Shown here: piece by piece, positions 9,003-17,172 of the stretch | How positions within the stretch are numbered: the stretch's first letter is position 1 | How the letters are laid out: each line of letters begins with the position of its first letter | Source: Flavobacterium xueshanense | GTDB taxonomy: Bacteria > Bacteroidota > Bacteroidia > Flavobacteriales > Flavobacteriaceae | Direction: 5' to 3' | DNA length: 64,000 bases | Assembly: GCF_900112975.1 (NCBI RefSeq) | Contig: NZ_FONQ01000002.1 | Span: 310,001 to 374,000 of the forward strand | The notes under the pieces: model-generated | Told to the model about the DNA's origin: nothing | What the model saw: the letters and a program-made list of their open reading frames with translations, nothing else | Databases searched by the model: none | Made by a program: the position numbers and the translations under genes

Positions 9003-9932
9003 ATGATAACAAGTGTTTTTAGAAAATCTACACCGTTAAATTTTTCATTGGTCGTAATTTTAATGCTGGTTTTCTTTTTATTTTTCCAATTTCAAGATTT
9101 ATCTTGGACAAATTCTTTTTTTTCTACCGCACAAAAAGGGGGATTGTTCTGTGTTGTTGTTGCTTCTGTTTTTATTACCGATTTTGTGGCAAAGAAAAAC
9201 GGATTGAGTAAAGACAGCACATACACGATTTTTTTTTACTTTTTGTTTCTACTTTTTTTTCCTTCAGCGCTAGATAATTTAAACTTGATTTTGTCTAATT
9301 TCTTTATTCTGTTGGCGCTTCGCCGATTGATTTCATTACAATCTCTAAAAGCTTCCAAAGAAAAAATATTTGATGCTTCATTATGGATTTTTCTGGCTGC
9401 GTTATTTCATTTTTGGAGTATAATCTTTCTAGTGTTAGTTTTTATATCAATAATTTTTCACGTTTCCAGCGATTATAGAAACTGGATATTACCTTTTATC
9501 GCTTTTTTTATAGCAGTAATCATGTTCCTGCTTTTTGCAACGGTTTTCGATTTAAATGTCATTGAATACATCCTTAAAAGTGTACAAATCAATTTTAAGA
9601 TTGATTATTTCACGAATAATTATCAAAATGGGGCTTTGTCTATTTATGCAACTGTTGCCCTGTTTTTCTTGGTTTCTATGTTTGCCACATTGTCAAGCAG
9701 ACCACAATTGCTGCATACTTCTTTCAAAAAAATTATCGCCTCTTTCTTTATTGGAGTAATAATTTTTCTGATTTCGGATAATAAAAGTAATGACTTATTG
9801 CTTTTTACATTTGCGCCTTTGGCCATACTGGCAACGAGTCACATCGAAATGCCACAACTAAAATTGAAGCAGGAAATGGTACTTTTTGTGCTTATAACCT
9901 GCAGTTTATTTGCTTTTTTCAGCCAACTATAA
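9003..9932 (+). CDS. multi-pass membrane protein (DUF6427-like)
   Basis: The protein is 309 residues, almost all of it hydrophobic helices (eight or more), with short charged loops. It starts MITSVFRKSTPLNFSLVVIL. It resembles an uncharacterised flavobacterial family I recall as DUF6427, found beside upp. No catalytic motif is visible. Its stop overlaps the 3' end of upp on the other strand by 6 bases. An imperfect -7 element (TATATTTA) lies about 30 bases upstream. Confidence 0.75.
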   Translation: MITSVFRKSTPLNFSLVVILMLVFFLFFQFQDLSWTNSFFSTAQKGGLFCVVVASVFITDFVAKKNGLSKDSTYTIFFYFLFLLFFPSALDNLNLILSNFFILLALRRLISLQSLKASKEKIFDASLWIFLAALFHFWSIIFLVLVFISIIFHVSSDYRNWILPFIAFFIAVIMFLLFATVFDLNVIEYILKSVQINFKIDYFTNNYQNGALSIYATVALFFLVSMFATLSSRPQLLHTSFKKIIASFFIGVIIFLISDNKSNDLLLFTFAPLAILATSHIEMPQLKLKQEMVLFVLITCSLFAFFSQL

Positions 9933-10580
9933 TTTTTCACCGTAGGCTAAATCTCCCGCATCTCCCAGACCGGGAACAATATAGCTGTGTTCATTAAGTT
10001 TTTCGTCTAATGAAGCGACCCAAAGATGACAGTTTTTCGGCAGATGTTCTTCCAAATGCGCGATGCCCTCTGGTGCGGCAATTACAACTGCGATATGAAT
10101 TTCTTTTGGCGTTCCTTTTTCCATCAATTTATTGAAAACGCTTACAATAGATTGACCGGTGGCAAGCATGGGATCAACTAACAGCAGATTTTTGTTGTTG
10201 ATGTCAGCAATGGCTTGATATTGCACTAAGATATCAAAGTAATCATCATTGTTGGGATGGTGACGGTAAGCAGATACGAAACCATTTTCGGCATTATCAA
10301 AATAATTCAAAAAACCCAAATGCAGTGGCAATCCGGCTCTTAAAACAGAACATAAAACCAGTTGATCTTTAATCTCAGTCGTGTTTTTTATACCTAGCGG
10401 CGTTTGGATTTCGACACTTTTATAATGCAGTTCTTTACTTAATTCATACGCCATTATTTCGCCAATACGTTCAATATTTCTTCGGAAACGCATGCTGTCA
10501 TTGTGAACATTTACATTGCGTATCTGTCCCAAAAAATGATTTAGAATACTGTTTCCTTCCGATAAATAATGAATTTGCAT
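9927..10580 (-). CDS. upp: uracil phosphoribosyltransferase
   Basis: This 217-residue salvage enzyme converts uracil and PRPP to UMP. The PRPP loop LLVDPMLATGQSI is near residue 130. The C-terminal uracil-binding segment, YIVPGLGDAGDLAYG, is intact. CSVLRAGLPLHLGF supplies the other substrate contact. Length and order of motifs are standard. It converges with the membrane-protein gene and is divergent from the DUF4254 gene. Confidence 0.96.
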   Translation of the reverse strand: MQIHYLSEGNSILNHFLGQIRNVNVHNDSMRFRRNIERIGEIMAYELSKELHYKSVEIQTPLGIKNTTEIKDQLVLCSVLRAGLPLHLGFLNYFDNAENGFVSAYRHHPNNDDYFDILVQYQAIADINNKNLLLVDPMLATGQSIVSVFNKLMEKGTPKEIHIAVVIAAPEGIAHLEEHLPKNCHLWVASLDEKLNEHSYIVPGLGDAGDLAYGEKL

Positions 10581-10639
10581 GGTTTTATTTTTGTAATTAA
10601 ACTTACAGTTATTTTTTTATGGTATAAAAGTATAAAAAG

Positions 10640-10647
10640 TATCTTTG
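10640..10647 (+). promoter_or_regulatory. -7 promoter element (TATCTTTG) of the DUF4254 gene
   Basis: A perfect TAnnTTTG element 19 bases upstream of the ATG at 10667, with nothing else in the short gap from the divergent upp gene. Confidence 0.5.
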
Positions 10648-10666
10648 TCTTTTAATATATAAAGAT

Positions 10667-11272
10667 ATGTTTTCAAAATTAGCGTACTCCGTATTCGAAC
10701 AAAGCATCAAAGATTATCATCAATTTGATAACGTTAACCAGCCTATAAATAATCCTTTTCCGAAGGATAAATTTGAACATTTATTGTATCACAAAAACTG
10801 GATTGATACCGTTCAATGGCATTTTGAAGATATTATTCGGGATCCAAATATTGATCCTGTGGCTGCTTTAACATTGAAAAGAAGAATTGATGCTTCTAAT
10901 CAGGAACGTACCGATATGGTGGAATATATTGACAGTTATTTTCTTCAAAAACACAGTCTTGTAATCGTAAAAGATAATGCAAAAATCAACTCCGAAAGTC
11001 CGGCGTGGGCTTTTGACCGATTGTCGATTTTGGCATTGAAAATTTATCACATGCAAGAAGAAACTAATCGTGCCGCAGCTTCACAAGAGCACAGAGATAA
11101 GTGTCAGACAAAGTTGAATATTTTATTGGAGCAAAGAACAGATTTGTCAACTGCTATTGATGATTTATTGACAGACATTGAAAATGGCAATAAATTCATG
11201 AAAGTGTACAAACAAATGAAAATGTACAATGATGATGATTTGAATCCTGTTTTGTACCAAAACAAGAAGTAA
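10667..11272 (+). CDS. DUF4254 domain protein
   Basis: The 201-residue soluble helical protein has no signal peptide. LYHKNWIDTVQWHFEDIIRDPNIDP and LKRRIDASNQERTDMVEYID are typical of the DUF4254 family of Bacteroidota, whose genes usually sit just before a GT9 glycosyltransferase, as here. The biochemical role is unknown; a link to lipopolysaccharide core synthesis is suggested only by neighbourhood. It is separated from the GT9 gene by an 80-base gap holding a palindromic repeat. Confidence 0.85.
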   Translation: MFSKLAYSVFEQSIKDYHQFDNVNQPINNPFPKDKFEHLLYHKNWIDTVQWHFEDIIRDPNIDPVAALTLKRRIDASNQERTDMVEYIDSYFLQKHSLVIVKDNAKINSESPAWAFDRLSILALKIYHMQEETNRAAASQEHRDKCQTKLNILLEQRTDLSTAIDDLLTDIENGNKFMKVYKQMKMYNDDDLNPVLYQNKK

Positions 11273-11282
11273 AAAAGATATT

Positions 11283-11336
11283 TTGAACCATAAAAGTATT
11301 AAGATTCATTAAGTTTCTCTTAATTACCTAATGGTT
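11283..11336 (+). repeat. extragenic palindrome, AACCATTAAG family, copy 1
   Basis: Imperfect inverted repeat with ends AACCAT and ATGGTT and internal TTAAG/CTTAA steps. It lies between the DUF4254 and GT9 genes. A second, better-preserved copy lies just after the GT9 gene (12388-12449). Confidence 0.6.
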
Positions 11337-11352
11337 TTTAAACAATAATTAA

Positions 11353-12399
11353 TTGGCAACTAGCATCAAACATATAGCCGTCATGAGACTTTCCGCAATG
11401 GGAGATGTCGCCATGACGGTTCCTGTTTTACGCGCTTTTGTAAACCATCATCCACAAGTTAAAATCACAGTGATTTCCAGACCGTTTTTCGAACCTTTTT
11501 TTGAAGAAATTCCCAATCTTTCTTTTTTTGCTTTCGATGAAAAAGAACGACACAAAGGGTTTTTGGGATTGTTGCGCTTGTTCCAAGATTTAAAAGGTTT
11601 AAACATTGATGCTTTTGCCGATTTACACAACGTTTTGCGTTCTAAAGTCATCCGAAATCTTTTTGCGTTAAGCAGAAAAAAAACAGGTTCGGTGGATAAA
11701 GGAAGAGCAGGAAAAAAAGCGTTGACCCAATCCGAAAATAAAGTGTTTCAGCAACTCCCTACGATGTTTGCAAGACACGTCAAAGTATTTGAACAACTCG
11801 GTTTTACAGTTGATTTATCACATCCAGTTTTTCCTGACAAACCAATTTTGGGCCATGAAATTCTGACGATAATTGGAGGAAAAAATCACAAACTTATAGG
11901 AATTGCTCCTTTTGCACAATACGATTCTAAAGTATATCCGTTGGATTTGATGAAGCAAGTAATTGACAAATTAGCTTTAAATACAACACATACCATTTTA
12001 CTTTTTGGCGGTGGAAAAAAAGAAATTGAACTATTGAATTCACTTGCTTCCAACAAAAAAAACGTAATCAATATGGCTGGGCAACTCAAATTGCAGCAAG
12101 AATTGCAGCTCATCAGTAATTTGGATGTGATGCTTTCGATGGATTCCGGGAATGCGCACATTGCGGCTATGTTGGGCGTAAAAGTAATTACACTTTGGGG
12201 CGCTACGCATCCGTATGCAGGATTTTCACCGTTTAATCAGCCATTGGAAAATTCTTTGGTTTCCGATAGAAATATTTTTCCAAAATTACCAACTTCGGTG
12301 TATGGAAATAAAAAAGTTGCAGGTTATGAAGATGCCATGCGAACGATTTTGCCGGAATCAATAGTTTTAAAAACAAAAAATATTCTTTTGAACCATTAA
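11353..12399 (+). CDS. glycosyltransferase family 9 (heptosyltransferase-like)
   Basis: The 348-residue GT-B protein has the family start HIAVMRLSAMGDVAMTVPVLRA, a central ADLHNVLRSK, and the donor-site region MLSMDSGNAHIAAMLGVKVITLWGATHP near residue 265. These enzymes transfer heptose or a related sugar to the lipid A core. The TTG at 11353 is chosen because the beta-strand before the RLSAMGD loop must be included and no ATG precedes it. The only in-frame ATG alternative, at about 11383, would remove that strand. It is flanked on both sides by copies of the same palindromic repeat. Confidence 0.87.
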   Translation: MATSIKHIAVMRLSAMGDVAMTVPVLRAFVNHHPQVKITVISRPFFEPFFEEIPNLSFFAFDEKERHKGFLGLLRLFQDLKGLNIDAFADLHNVLRSKVIRNLFALSRKKTGSVDKGRAGKKALTQSENKVFQQLPTMFARHVKVFEQLGFTVDLSHPVFPDKPILGHEILTIIGGKNHKLIGIAPFAQYDSKVYPLDLMKQVIDKLALNTTHTILLFGGGKKEIELLNSLASNKKNVINMAGQLKLQQELQLISNLDVMLSMDSGNAHIAAMLGVKVITLWGATHPYAGFSPFNQPLENSLVSDRNIFPKLPTSVYGNKKVAGYEDAMRTILPESIVLKTKNILLNH

Positions 12400-12449
12400 G
12401 GCATTAAGAGATTTAAGATTTAATGAAACTTAATTCTTTAATGGTTCAA
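12388..12449 (+). repeat. extragenic palindrome, AACCATTAAG family, copy 2
   Basis: A perfect 12-base inverted repeat, TTGAACCATTAA (12388-12399) and TTAATGGTTCAA (12438-12449), with a 38-base interior of TTAAG-like steps. The left arm includes the stop codon of the GT9 gene. It may also act as a transcription stop between two convergent genes. Confidence 0.7.
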
Positions 12450-12453
12450 GAAT

Positions 12454-12762
12454 TCAAAGCCAAATTATTTCGTCTTGACATCGCTTCAAAATATATCTTT
12501 TTAAATTCGAAATGGTTTCCTGATAATTTGGAGCGTCATACCCAAAACGTTCGTGCTCGGCTTGTTCTTTTTCGATAGCATCGCAGCCTTTTATGACTTC
12601 TTTAAGCATATCAAGCATTGCCAATTCTTTGTTGGTTGTTTTTTGAAATTTGAATTCCACTATTTCATCTTGTAATTGCTCACAATATTCTAAAAGTTGC
12701 GTTACTTCTGGTTCGTTAAGAAGGGAAGGGTTGTTTTTGAATATTTCTCGAATGGATTTCAT
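12454..12762 (-). CDS. hypothetical protein, helical, 102 aa
   Basis: A soluble, charged, mostly helical protein starting MKSIREIFKNNPSLLNEPEV. I do not recognise the family. It has no signal peptide and no membrane segment. It is convergent with the GT9 gene and lies 25 bases downstream of the parE toxin gene on the same strand, so it may be cotranscribed with the toxin-antitoxin pair. The regular codon use and the A-rich region before its ATG support a real gene. Confidence 0.65.
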   Translation of the reverse strand: MKSIREIFKNNPSLLNEPEVTQLLEYCEQLQDEIVEFKFQKTTNKELAMLDMLKEVIKGCDAIEKEQAEHERFGYDAPNYQETISNLKRYILKRCQDEIIWL

Positions 12763-12787
12763 ATAAAAAACAGTTTACAGTCTCAGT

Positions 12788-13081
12788 TTAAAGCTTAGAT
12801 TTCAAATCCATTCTTTCATGAAGAATCCTTATTATTTCTATTTCTTTGACCGAAATAATTCTATAAAAAATAATGTGATGATTGGTTTTAAATCCTAAAA
12901 TATCAGGTTGAATTAACACATAATTTTTCCCAAAGTTGGGATAGTTGGCTAATTCCTGACAAGATTCTAATAGTTGTTTATAATATTTATTGGCTTGTTT
13001 TTCTGACCATTCCTCATAAGTATACTCCCAGATTTCAGCTAAATCATTTACAGCTAAATTTGTCAAATAATATTTAGCCAT
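12788..13081 (-). CDS. parE: RelE/ParE family toxin
   Basis: The 97-residue protein has the ParE fold signature. LTNLAVNDLAEIWEYTYEEWSEKQANKYY forms the N-terminal helical hairpin, PNFGKNY follows, and a C-terminal HHIIFYRI plus IEIIRILHERMD make the strands. ParE toxins block DNA gyrase; RelE relatives cut mRNA. The IxILHxRMD ending favours ParE. It overlaps the upstream antitoxin gene by 8 bases, the usual arrangement for such pairs. Confidence 0.9.
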   Translation of the reverse strand: MAKYYLTNLAVNDLAEIWEYTYEEWSEKQANKYYKQLLESCQELANYPNFGKNYVLIQPDILGFKTNHHIIFYRIISVKEIEIIRILHERMDLKSKL

Positions 13082-13325
13082 TTACTCTTTTCTTTGCTTG
13101 TAACGTTTCTAGGTGATTTTTTGGGTCAAAGTCTTTTGCAAGTCCACTATCGATTCCTTCCTGAATGGCATTTTTTAATAGTAGAACTTTATCTTCTTCT
13201 TCTTCTAGCATACGAAGACCAGCCCGAATTACCTCACTTGCATTTTGAAATCGACCTTTTGAAATACTTTTTTCGACAAAAATTTCAAAATGATTTCCTA
13301 AAGAGATTGACGTGTTCTTTCCCAT
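13074..13325 (-). CDS. parD: ParD-like antitoxin
   Basis: The 83-residue protein has a ribbon-helix-helix N-terminus (TSISLGNHFEIFVEKSIS, then GRFQNASEVIRAGLRMLEEEE) and an acidic C-terminal tail that would wrap the toxin. It neutralises the ParE toxin encoded downstream and is expected to repress the operon by binding upstream. A matching short palindrome lies 22 bases before its start. The order antitoxin then toxin with an 8-base overlap is canonical. Confidence 0.9.
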   Translation of the reverse strand: MGKNTSISLGNHFEIFVEKSISKGRFQNASEVIRAGLRMLEEEEDKVLLLKNAIQEGIDSGLAKDFDPKNHLETLQAKKRVNG

Positions 13326-13346
13326 GATTTTAATTTTTTACTAAAG

Positions 13347-13361
13347 TACCAAAAATTGGTA
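13347..13361 (-). promoter_or_regulatory. candidate ParD operator
   Basis: The perfect inverted repeat TACCAA-AAA-TTGGTA sits 22 bases upstream of parD. Read on the minus strand it ends against TACTTTAG, a near match to the -7 element, so a bound ParD or ParDE complex would cover the promoter. Ribbon-helix-helix antitoxins are known to autoregulate from such sites. Confidence 0.5.
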
Positions 13362-13521
13362 ACAATTGAAATGTTTGTTCTGAAAATTTAACGTTTCCCT
13401 GTTTCTTGTAGCAGGGGAAAAGTATATATTAAATTTTTATCAATCACTCGATTTACAAGGATAAGACAACTTTAAATTAAGCCTAAAACCAAATAAAGTA
13501 AAACTACGGTTAGAGGTAATT

Positions 13522-14067
13522 TTAGTTTGTTTTTTTATAATTCTTTTTAATTAAATTCCAATATATCATATCATTTTCTATTCTTATCTGTGCAAAATTA
13601 AATTTATTCAGAAGATTTATCGAACTATTATTTTCGGTTAAACAATTTGCAGTAATTTCTTTTATTATTTCGTTTGAGAAAGCCCATTTTATTATTTCTC
13701 TTACTGCTTCTTCTGCGAAACCTTTTCGTCTTTCCTCTTTAATTATGCCATATCCTATATCAATATTTTCTTCTTTATTGTTAAATCCTTTAAATCCTAA
13801 ATCTCCAATTATTTCCAACGTGTCTTTTTTGATTATCATCCAAGATTCATAACCCGTTGGAGAACCTACTTTAGTTAGATTATTAATAATTCTAGGTAAT
13901 GTTTCTAAAACATCATTGTCTGGCCAACTTTTCCCTTTTTGAAAGTTCCATTTTTCTAAATCACTAAAATCATTGTTTAAAATATTTTGACAAAATGAAA
14001 TTGTAAAAGGTTTAAGTATTAATTTTTCAGTTATTAGTTGTTCAATTTCAATTTTTTTAATTTTCAT
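13522..14067 (-). CDS. GNAT family N-acetyltransferase (RimJ/RimL-like)
   Basis: The 181-residue protein has an N-terminal ITEKLILKPFT typical of RimJ/RimL relatives. IIGDLGFKGF comes next, followed by the acetyl-CoA region IGYGIIKEERRKGFAEEAVREIIKWAF near residue 105 and a terminal LLNKFNFAQ. It transfers an acetyl group from acetyl-CoA to an unknown amine. The gene is very AT-rich and isolated, with about 200 bases between it and parD. The gap includes a hairpin with arms TTTCCCTG and CAGGGGAAA (13393-13420) that lacks a clear T tract. Confidence 0.85.
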   Translation of the reverse strand: MKIKKIEIEQLITEKLILKPFTISFCQNILNNDFSDLEKWNFQKGKSWPDNDVLETLPRIINNLTKVGSPTGYESWMIIKKDTLEIIGDLGFKGFNNKEENIDIGYGIIKEERRKGFAEEAVREIIKWAFSNEIIKEITANCLTENNSSINLLNKFNFAQIRIENDMIYWNLIKKNYKKTN

Positions 14068-14194
14068 ATTTTTTTGTAGAAGATTATCAAAGTAAATAAA
14101 TATAAGGTGTTACCTCATAGGATTCAAAAACAGTGTAGATTTTAATGTACTATTATTCTGCTAATATACTACAAATCAAAATCTTCTCAAAACA

Positions 14195-14226
14195 AAAAAA
14201 CTTCCCTTTTCAGAGAAGTTTTTGTT
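14195..14226 (-). terminator. rho-independent terminator of the ferredoxin reductase gene
   Basis: A hairpin with arms AAAACTTC and GAAGTTTT. Read on the minus strand it is followed by a T-rich run, and it lies 18-50 bases after the stop of the reductase gene. Confidence 0.65.
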
Positions 14227-14243
14227 ATAATTCAGACTAATTC

Positions 14244-15296
14244 TTAAACATCATCATAATCCACATAAATAGTCGCTGAGGTAGGATGCGCTTGACAGGT
14301 AAGAATAAGTCCATCTGCGATTTCTTTATCGGTAAGGATGGAATTTTTAGTCATTTCGGCAGTTCCGGAGATAACGCGAGCCAAACAACTGCTGCATATT
14401 CCGCCTTGGCATGAATACGGAGCATCAATACCCTGCTTTAAAGCGGCATCAAGAACGGTTTGTTTTTGTGACATTTCGAAAGTCGTTTCCTCATCATCTA
14501 CCATTATGGTAATTTTAGTATGACCTTCTAATGATTGTTCTATTTTATGTTCTTTCGTAGAAGTGGAAAACAATTCAAATTTTATTGCCGATTCTTTTAC
14601 ATTATGTTCTTTTAAAACACCAGAAACAATATTGATCATTTCTTCCGGTCCACACAAAAAGAACTTATCAAATTCTAATTCCTTGTGTTTGTTATTCAAA
14701 ATAAAATTCACCGTCGATTTTTCAATTCGTCCAAACAAGGCATGTTCAACTTTGGCTTGACTGAAAACATAATGAACAAAAAGACGTCCTACATATTGCA
14801 ATTGCAAATCGTGTAATTCTTGATGGAAGATAGTTTCTTCAGGCGTTTTGTTTCCGTAAACCAATACAAAAGAACTCTTCGGTTCATTTTTCAATACGGA
14901 TTTTAAGATAGACATCACTGGTGTGATTCCGCTTCCCGCTACAAAAGCTGCGTAGTTTTTTTGTCGATCCACTTGGGGATCAAAAGTGAATTTCCCTTCT
15001 GGTTTTCCTACTTCAAGAACATCGCCAACTTTGAGTTTTGTATTAGAAAATTGTGAGAAAGCACCGTTTTTGACAGCTTTCACTGCAATGCGCAACTCGC
15101 CGCTTTCGGGAGAAGAACAGATAGAATACGCCCGACGAATTTCAGTACCGTCAAGTGTTAATTTTAAGTTGATGTATTGACCGGCAATATAAGCGTAATC
15201 TGCTTTTAATTCCTCGGGTACGTTAAAAAGTATCGAAACAGCGTCTTTGGTTTCGCGTTTTACTTCTTTTATTATTAATTTCAGAAAGGATGACAT
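14244..15296 (-). CDS. PaaE-type ferredoxin--NADP reductase with 2Fe-2S domain
   Basis: The protein is 350 residues in three domains. An FAD-binding barrel carries RRAYSICSSP near residue 55. The NAD(P) domain has AGSGITPVMSIL near residue 120 and FLCGPEEMI near residue 215. A C-terminal plant-type 2Fe-2S ferredoxin domain has Cys ligands in SCQGGICSSCLAR, and a last Cys in LILTCQAHP. This layout is that of the PaaE/HCR reductase class, which passes electrons from NADPH to an oxygenase or other partner. No oxygenase is nearby, so the partner is unknown. Confidence 0.9.
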   Translation of the reverse strand: MSSFLKLIIKEVKRETKDAVSILFNVPEELKADYAYIAGQYINLKLTLDGTEIRRAYSICSSPESGELRIAVKAVKNGAFSQFSNTKLKVGDVLEVGKPEGKFTFDPQVDRQKNYAAFVAGSGITPVMSILKSVLKNEPKSSFVLVYGNKTPEETIFHQELHDLQLQYVGRLFVHYVFSQAKVEHALFGRIEKSTVNFILNNKHKELEFDKFFLCGPEEMINIVSGVLKEHNVKESAIKFELFSTSTKEHKIEQSLEGHTKITIMVDDEETTFEMSQKQTVLDAALKQGIDAPYSCQGGICSSCLARVISGTAEMTKNSILTDKEIADGLILTCQAHPTSATIYVDYDDV

Positions 15297-15311
15297 GTGA
15301 TTATTTTTTTA

Positions 15312-15319
15312 CAAAGATA
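15312..15319 (-). promoter_or_regulatory. -7 promoter element (TATCTTTG) of the reductase gene
   Basis: A perfect TAnnTTTG match on the minus strand, 15 bases before the ATG. The nearest TTG is 25 bases further up, slightly beyond the usual spacing. Confidence 0.45.
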
Positions 15320-15378
15320 GGAAACACATTAGATTTTTTGAATCCAAAATATTTGAAAATTTTAATACCTAAAACTAT

Positions 15379-15405
15379 TATGTATAAGAATCTTATGTAT
15401 ATTTG
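15379..15405 (+). promoter_or_regulatory. padR promoter with candidate operator
   Basis: The -7 element TATATTTG is at 15398-15405. The octamer TATGTATA occurs twice in direct orientation, at 15379-15386 and 15394-15401. The second copy overlaps the -7 element and the centres are 15 bases apart. PadR proteins bind ATGT/ACAT-rich sites over their own promoters, so autoregulation is plausible. Confidence 0.45.
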
Positions 15406-15414
15406 TTTTTCAAA

Positions 15415-15440
15415 ATGAGATTACTTCGTGCCTCGCAATG
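15415..15440 (+). repeat. REP-like fragment in the padR leader
   Basis: The stretch contains GATTACTTCGTGCCTCGCAA, close to the widely dispersed extragenic sequence I remember as GATTGCTTCGTGCCTCGCAA. It sits between the -7 element and the padR start, and creates a spurious in-frame GTG upstream of the true ATG. Confidence 0.4.
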
Positions 15441-15448
15441 ATAAAAAA

Positions 15449-15790
15449 ATGAAAAACTCACAATTATATAAAGGAAGTCTGAATACGATTATAATGAAAT
15501 TGCTCGAAGAAAACGGCAAGATGTACGGGTATGAAATCACCCAAAAAGTCAAGGTGATTACCCAAGGCGAACTCAACATTACCGAAGGCGCTTTGTATCC
15601 GGCTTTGCACAAACTGGAAGCGGAGGGTTTACTGGATGTAGAAATCGAAAAAGTGGACAACCGCATGCGTAAATATTACAAACTCACGGAAAGCGGTCAG
15701 AGAGAAACCGTAAACCGACTCTCAGAACTCGAAGATTTCATCCGAAACATGCAGAGTTTAGTGAACGCAAGCCCAAAATTAGAATTTTAA
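15449..15790 (+). CDS. PadR family transcriptional regulator
   Basis: The protein is 113 residues from the ATG of MKNSQLYKGSLNTIIMKLL. I reject the in-frame GTG 21 bases upstream because family members start here and that segment is a repeat fragment. The winged helix is clear: MYGYEITQKV, TEGALYPALHKLEAEGLL, and RKYYKLTESG in the wing. PadR repressors commonly control neighbouring membrane-protein or ABC exporter genes. The two membrane proteins and the ABC system that follow are the likely targets. Gaps to the next gene are about 10 bases. Confidence 0.92.
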   Translation: MKNSQLYKGSLNTIIMKLLEENGKMYGYEITQKVKVITQGELNITEGALYPALHKLEAEGLLDVEIEKVDNRMRKYYKLTESGQRETVNRLSELEDFIRNMQSLVNASPKLEF

Positions 15791-15800
15791 TTTTTTGAAG

Positions 15801-16472
15801 ATGAAACTAACCACCGAACAAATAGAATATGTATCTAATTATGTCAAATCCTTTGAAATCAAGTGGTATGAATTACAAGTAGAATTTACAGATCACATGG
15901 TAACTAGTATGGAGGAAATTTGGGGGAAAGATCCTGAACTAACTTTTGAGCAAGTAAAACAGCATGCAGCAAAAAAATTTGTAGGGGATTCAAGTTTTAA
16001 ATCTATTACAAAGGAAAGAAAACGTATTTTGCAAAAAGAGTACAGGAAAGTACAATGGAAAATGATAACTGAGTATTTGAAGTTTCCTAAAATTATTGGA
16101 AGTATCATATTAGTGTATCTCGCGTATACTTTTTCATTTTTTTTTGTTAGTCCTCAGAAATATTTAGCGGTATTATTTTGTTCTTTATTACTCATTGGTT
16201 TACCATCGCTGTATTACTGGTGGAAAAGCAAAGAAATTGATGGTAAGCATTTTTTAACTTTAGAAACCTTAAACCCTAATCTTTTGGTATTTTCTTTTCC
16301 TTCTTTGGGAATGAATATAACTAGACAACTGAAAGAAGAATTACTGCAATACCAATGGTTAATATTGTTTTTTTGTTGTATTTGGGTATTAGGAATTTTG
16401 ATTTCAATTACAGCAATTCATCTTCAAAAGAAAACAAACGAAAATGTCAAAAAACAATACCAACTAACATAA
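15801..16472 (+). CDS. HAAS-like membrane protein A of PadR operon
   Basis: The protein is about 223 residues. The N-terminal helical domain, LTTEQIEYVSNYV then LQVEFTDHMVTSMEE, resembles the HAAS-type domain that accompanies PadR regulators in many bacteria. About four membrane helices follow. The ATG at 15801 is chosen over an in-frame TTG 6 bases earlier. The next gene begins with the same nucleotide context (TTTTTTGAAG then ATGAAACTAAC), showing the two arose by tandem duplication. The function is unknown; HAAS proteins are thought to sense or anchor in the membrane. Confidence 0.75.
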   Translation: MKLTTEQIEYVSNYVKSFEIKWYELQVEFTDHMVTSMEEIWGKDPELTFEQVKQHAAKKFVGDSSFKSITKERKRILQKEYRKVQWKMITEYLKFPKIIGSIILVYLAYTFSFFFVSPQKYLAVLFCSLLLIGLPSLYYWWKSKEIDGKHFLTLETLNPNLLVFSFPSLGMNITRQLKEELLQYQWLILFFCCIWVLGILISITAIHLQKKTNENVKKQYQLT

Positions 16473-16482
16473 TTTTTTGAAG

Positions 16483-17163
16483 ATGAAACTAACTAACCAC
16501 CAACTAACGATTATTGAAGAAACGCTTGTTTTAAATGGAGTTGTTTATGATGATATTAAACTAGAATTGATTGATCATATTGCTTCAGAAATTGAGGCGG
16601 AAGCTTTTAGTGAAGCGAAACCTTTTGAGATTATTTTAACAAAGGTATTTGATAAATGGAAGCCACAATTAAAACCAACTTCGCATAATTTATTGCTAGG
16701 TTATGGGTTTTTAGCCCCAAAGATTATTTCAGATAAATTTGCCGATGACAAGAAAAAGGAACTCCTTGTCGCCGGAGTTACTGTCTGTATGCTTACGGTT
16801 TTAATTTTATTGATTAAGAGTAAATTTCAGAGTCCTTCAATTTTATCGGGCATTGTTTTTGTTTTACAAACGACATGCGTACTGGGTGCATTATTGATTG
16901 TAAGTGCAAGACTATTTGTTTTAAAATCCAAAACAAAAACAACATATTTATTTTGGTTTAATAAAAGTTTTTCTTTGATTTTGCTTTACGGTTTGCTCAT
17001 CGGATCTGGTTTTTTCCCCATCCTTGTTACGAATGAAAATTTAGAAATAAGAGTCGGATCCTTGATTGTAGCTTTAACTTATTTATTCTTAGTTTATGGG
17101 AATTTAAAATTTTTTTACAAACACTTACAATTCAAAAAGAAACTGTCTATTTCTAATGCATGA
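16483..17163 (+). CDS. HAAS-like membrane protein B, paralogue of A
   Basis: The protein is about 226 residues. The N-terminal domain LTNHQLTIIEETLVLNGVVY followed by LELIDHIASEIEAEA aligns with protein A at the FTDHM/LIDHI motif, then four to five membrane helices follow. Sequence outside the N-terminus has diverged strongly from A. The first 12 codons and the 5' flank are nearly identical to those of gene A. Beyond its stop the same frame continues as an open fragment (see the remnant at 17173), so the original gene cluster may have had a third copy or a longer product. Confidence 0.75.
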   Translation: MKLTNHQLTIIEETLVLNGVVYDDIKLELIDHIASEIEAEAFSEAKPFEIILTKVFDKWKPQLKPTSHNLLLGYGFLAPKIISDKFADDKKKELLVAGVTVCMLTVLILLIKSKFQSPSILSGIVFVLQTTCVLGALLIVSARLFVLKSKTKTTYLFWFNKSFSLILLYGLLIGSGFFPILVTNENLEIRVGSLIVALTYLFLVYGNLKFFYKHLQFKKKLSISNA

Positions 17164-17172
17164 AACTGATAG

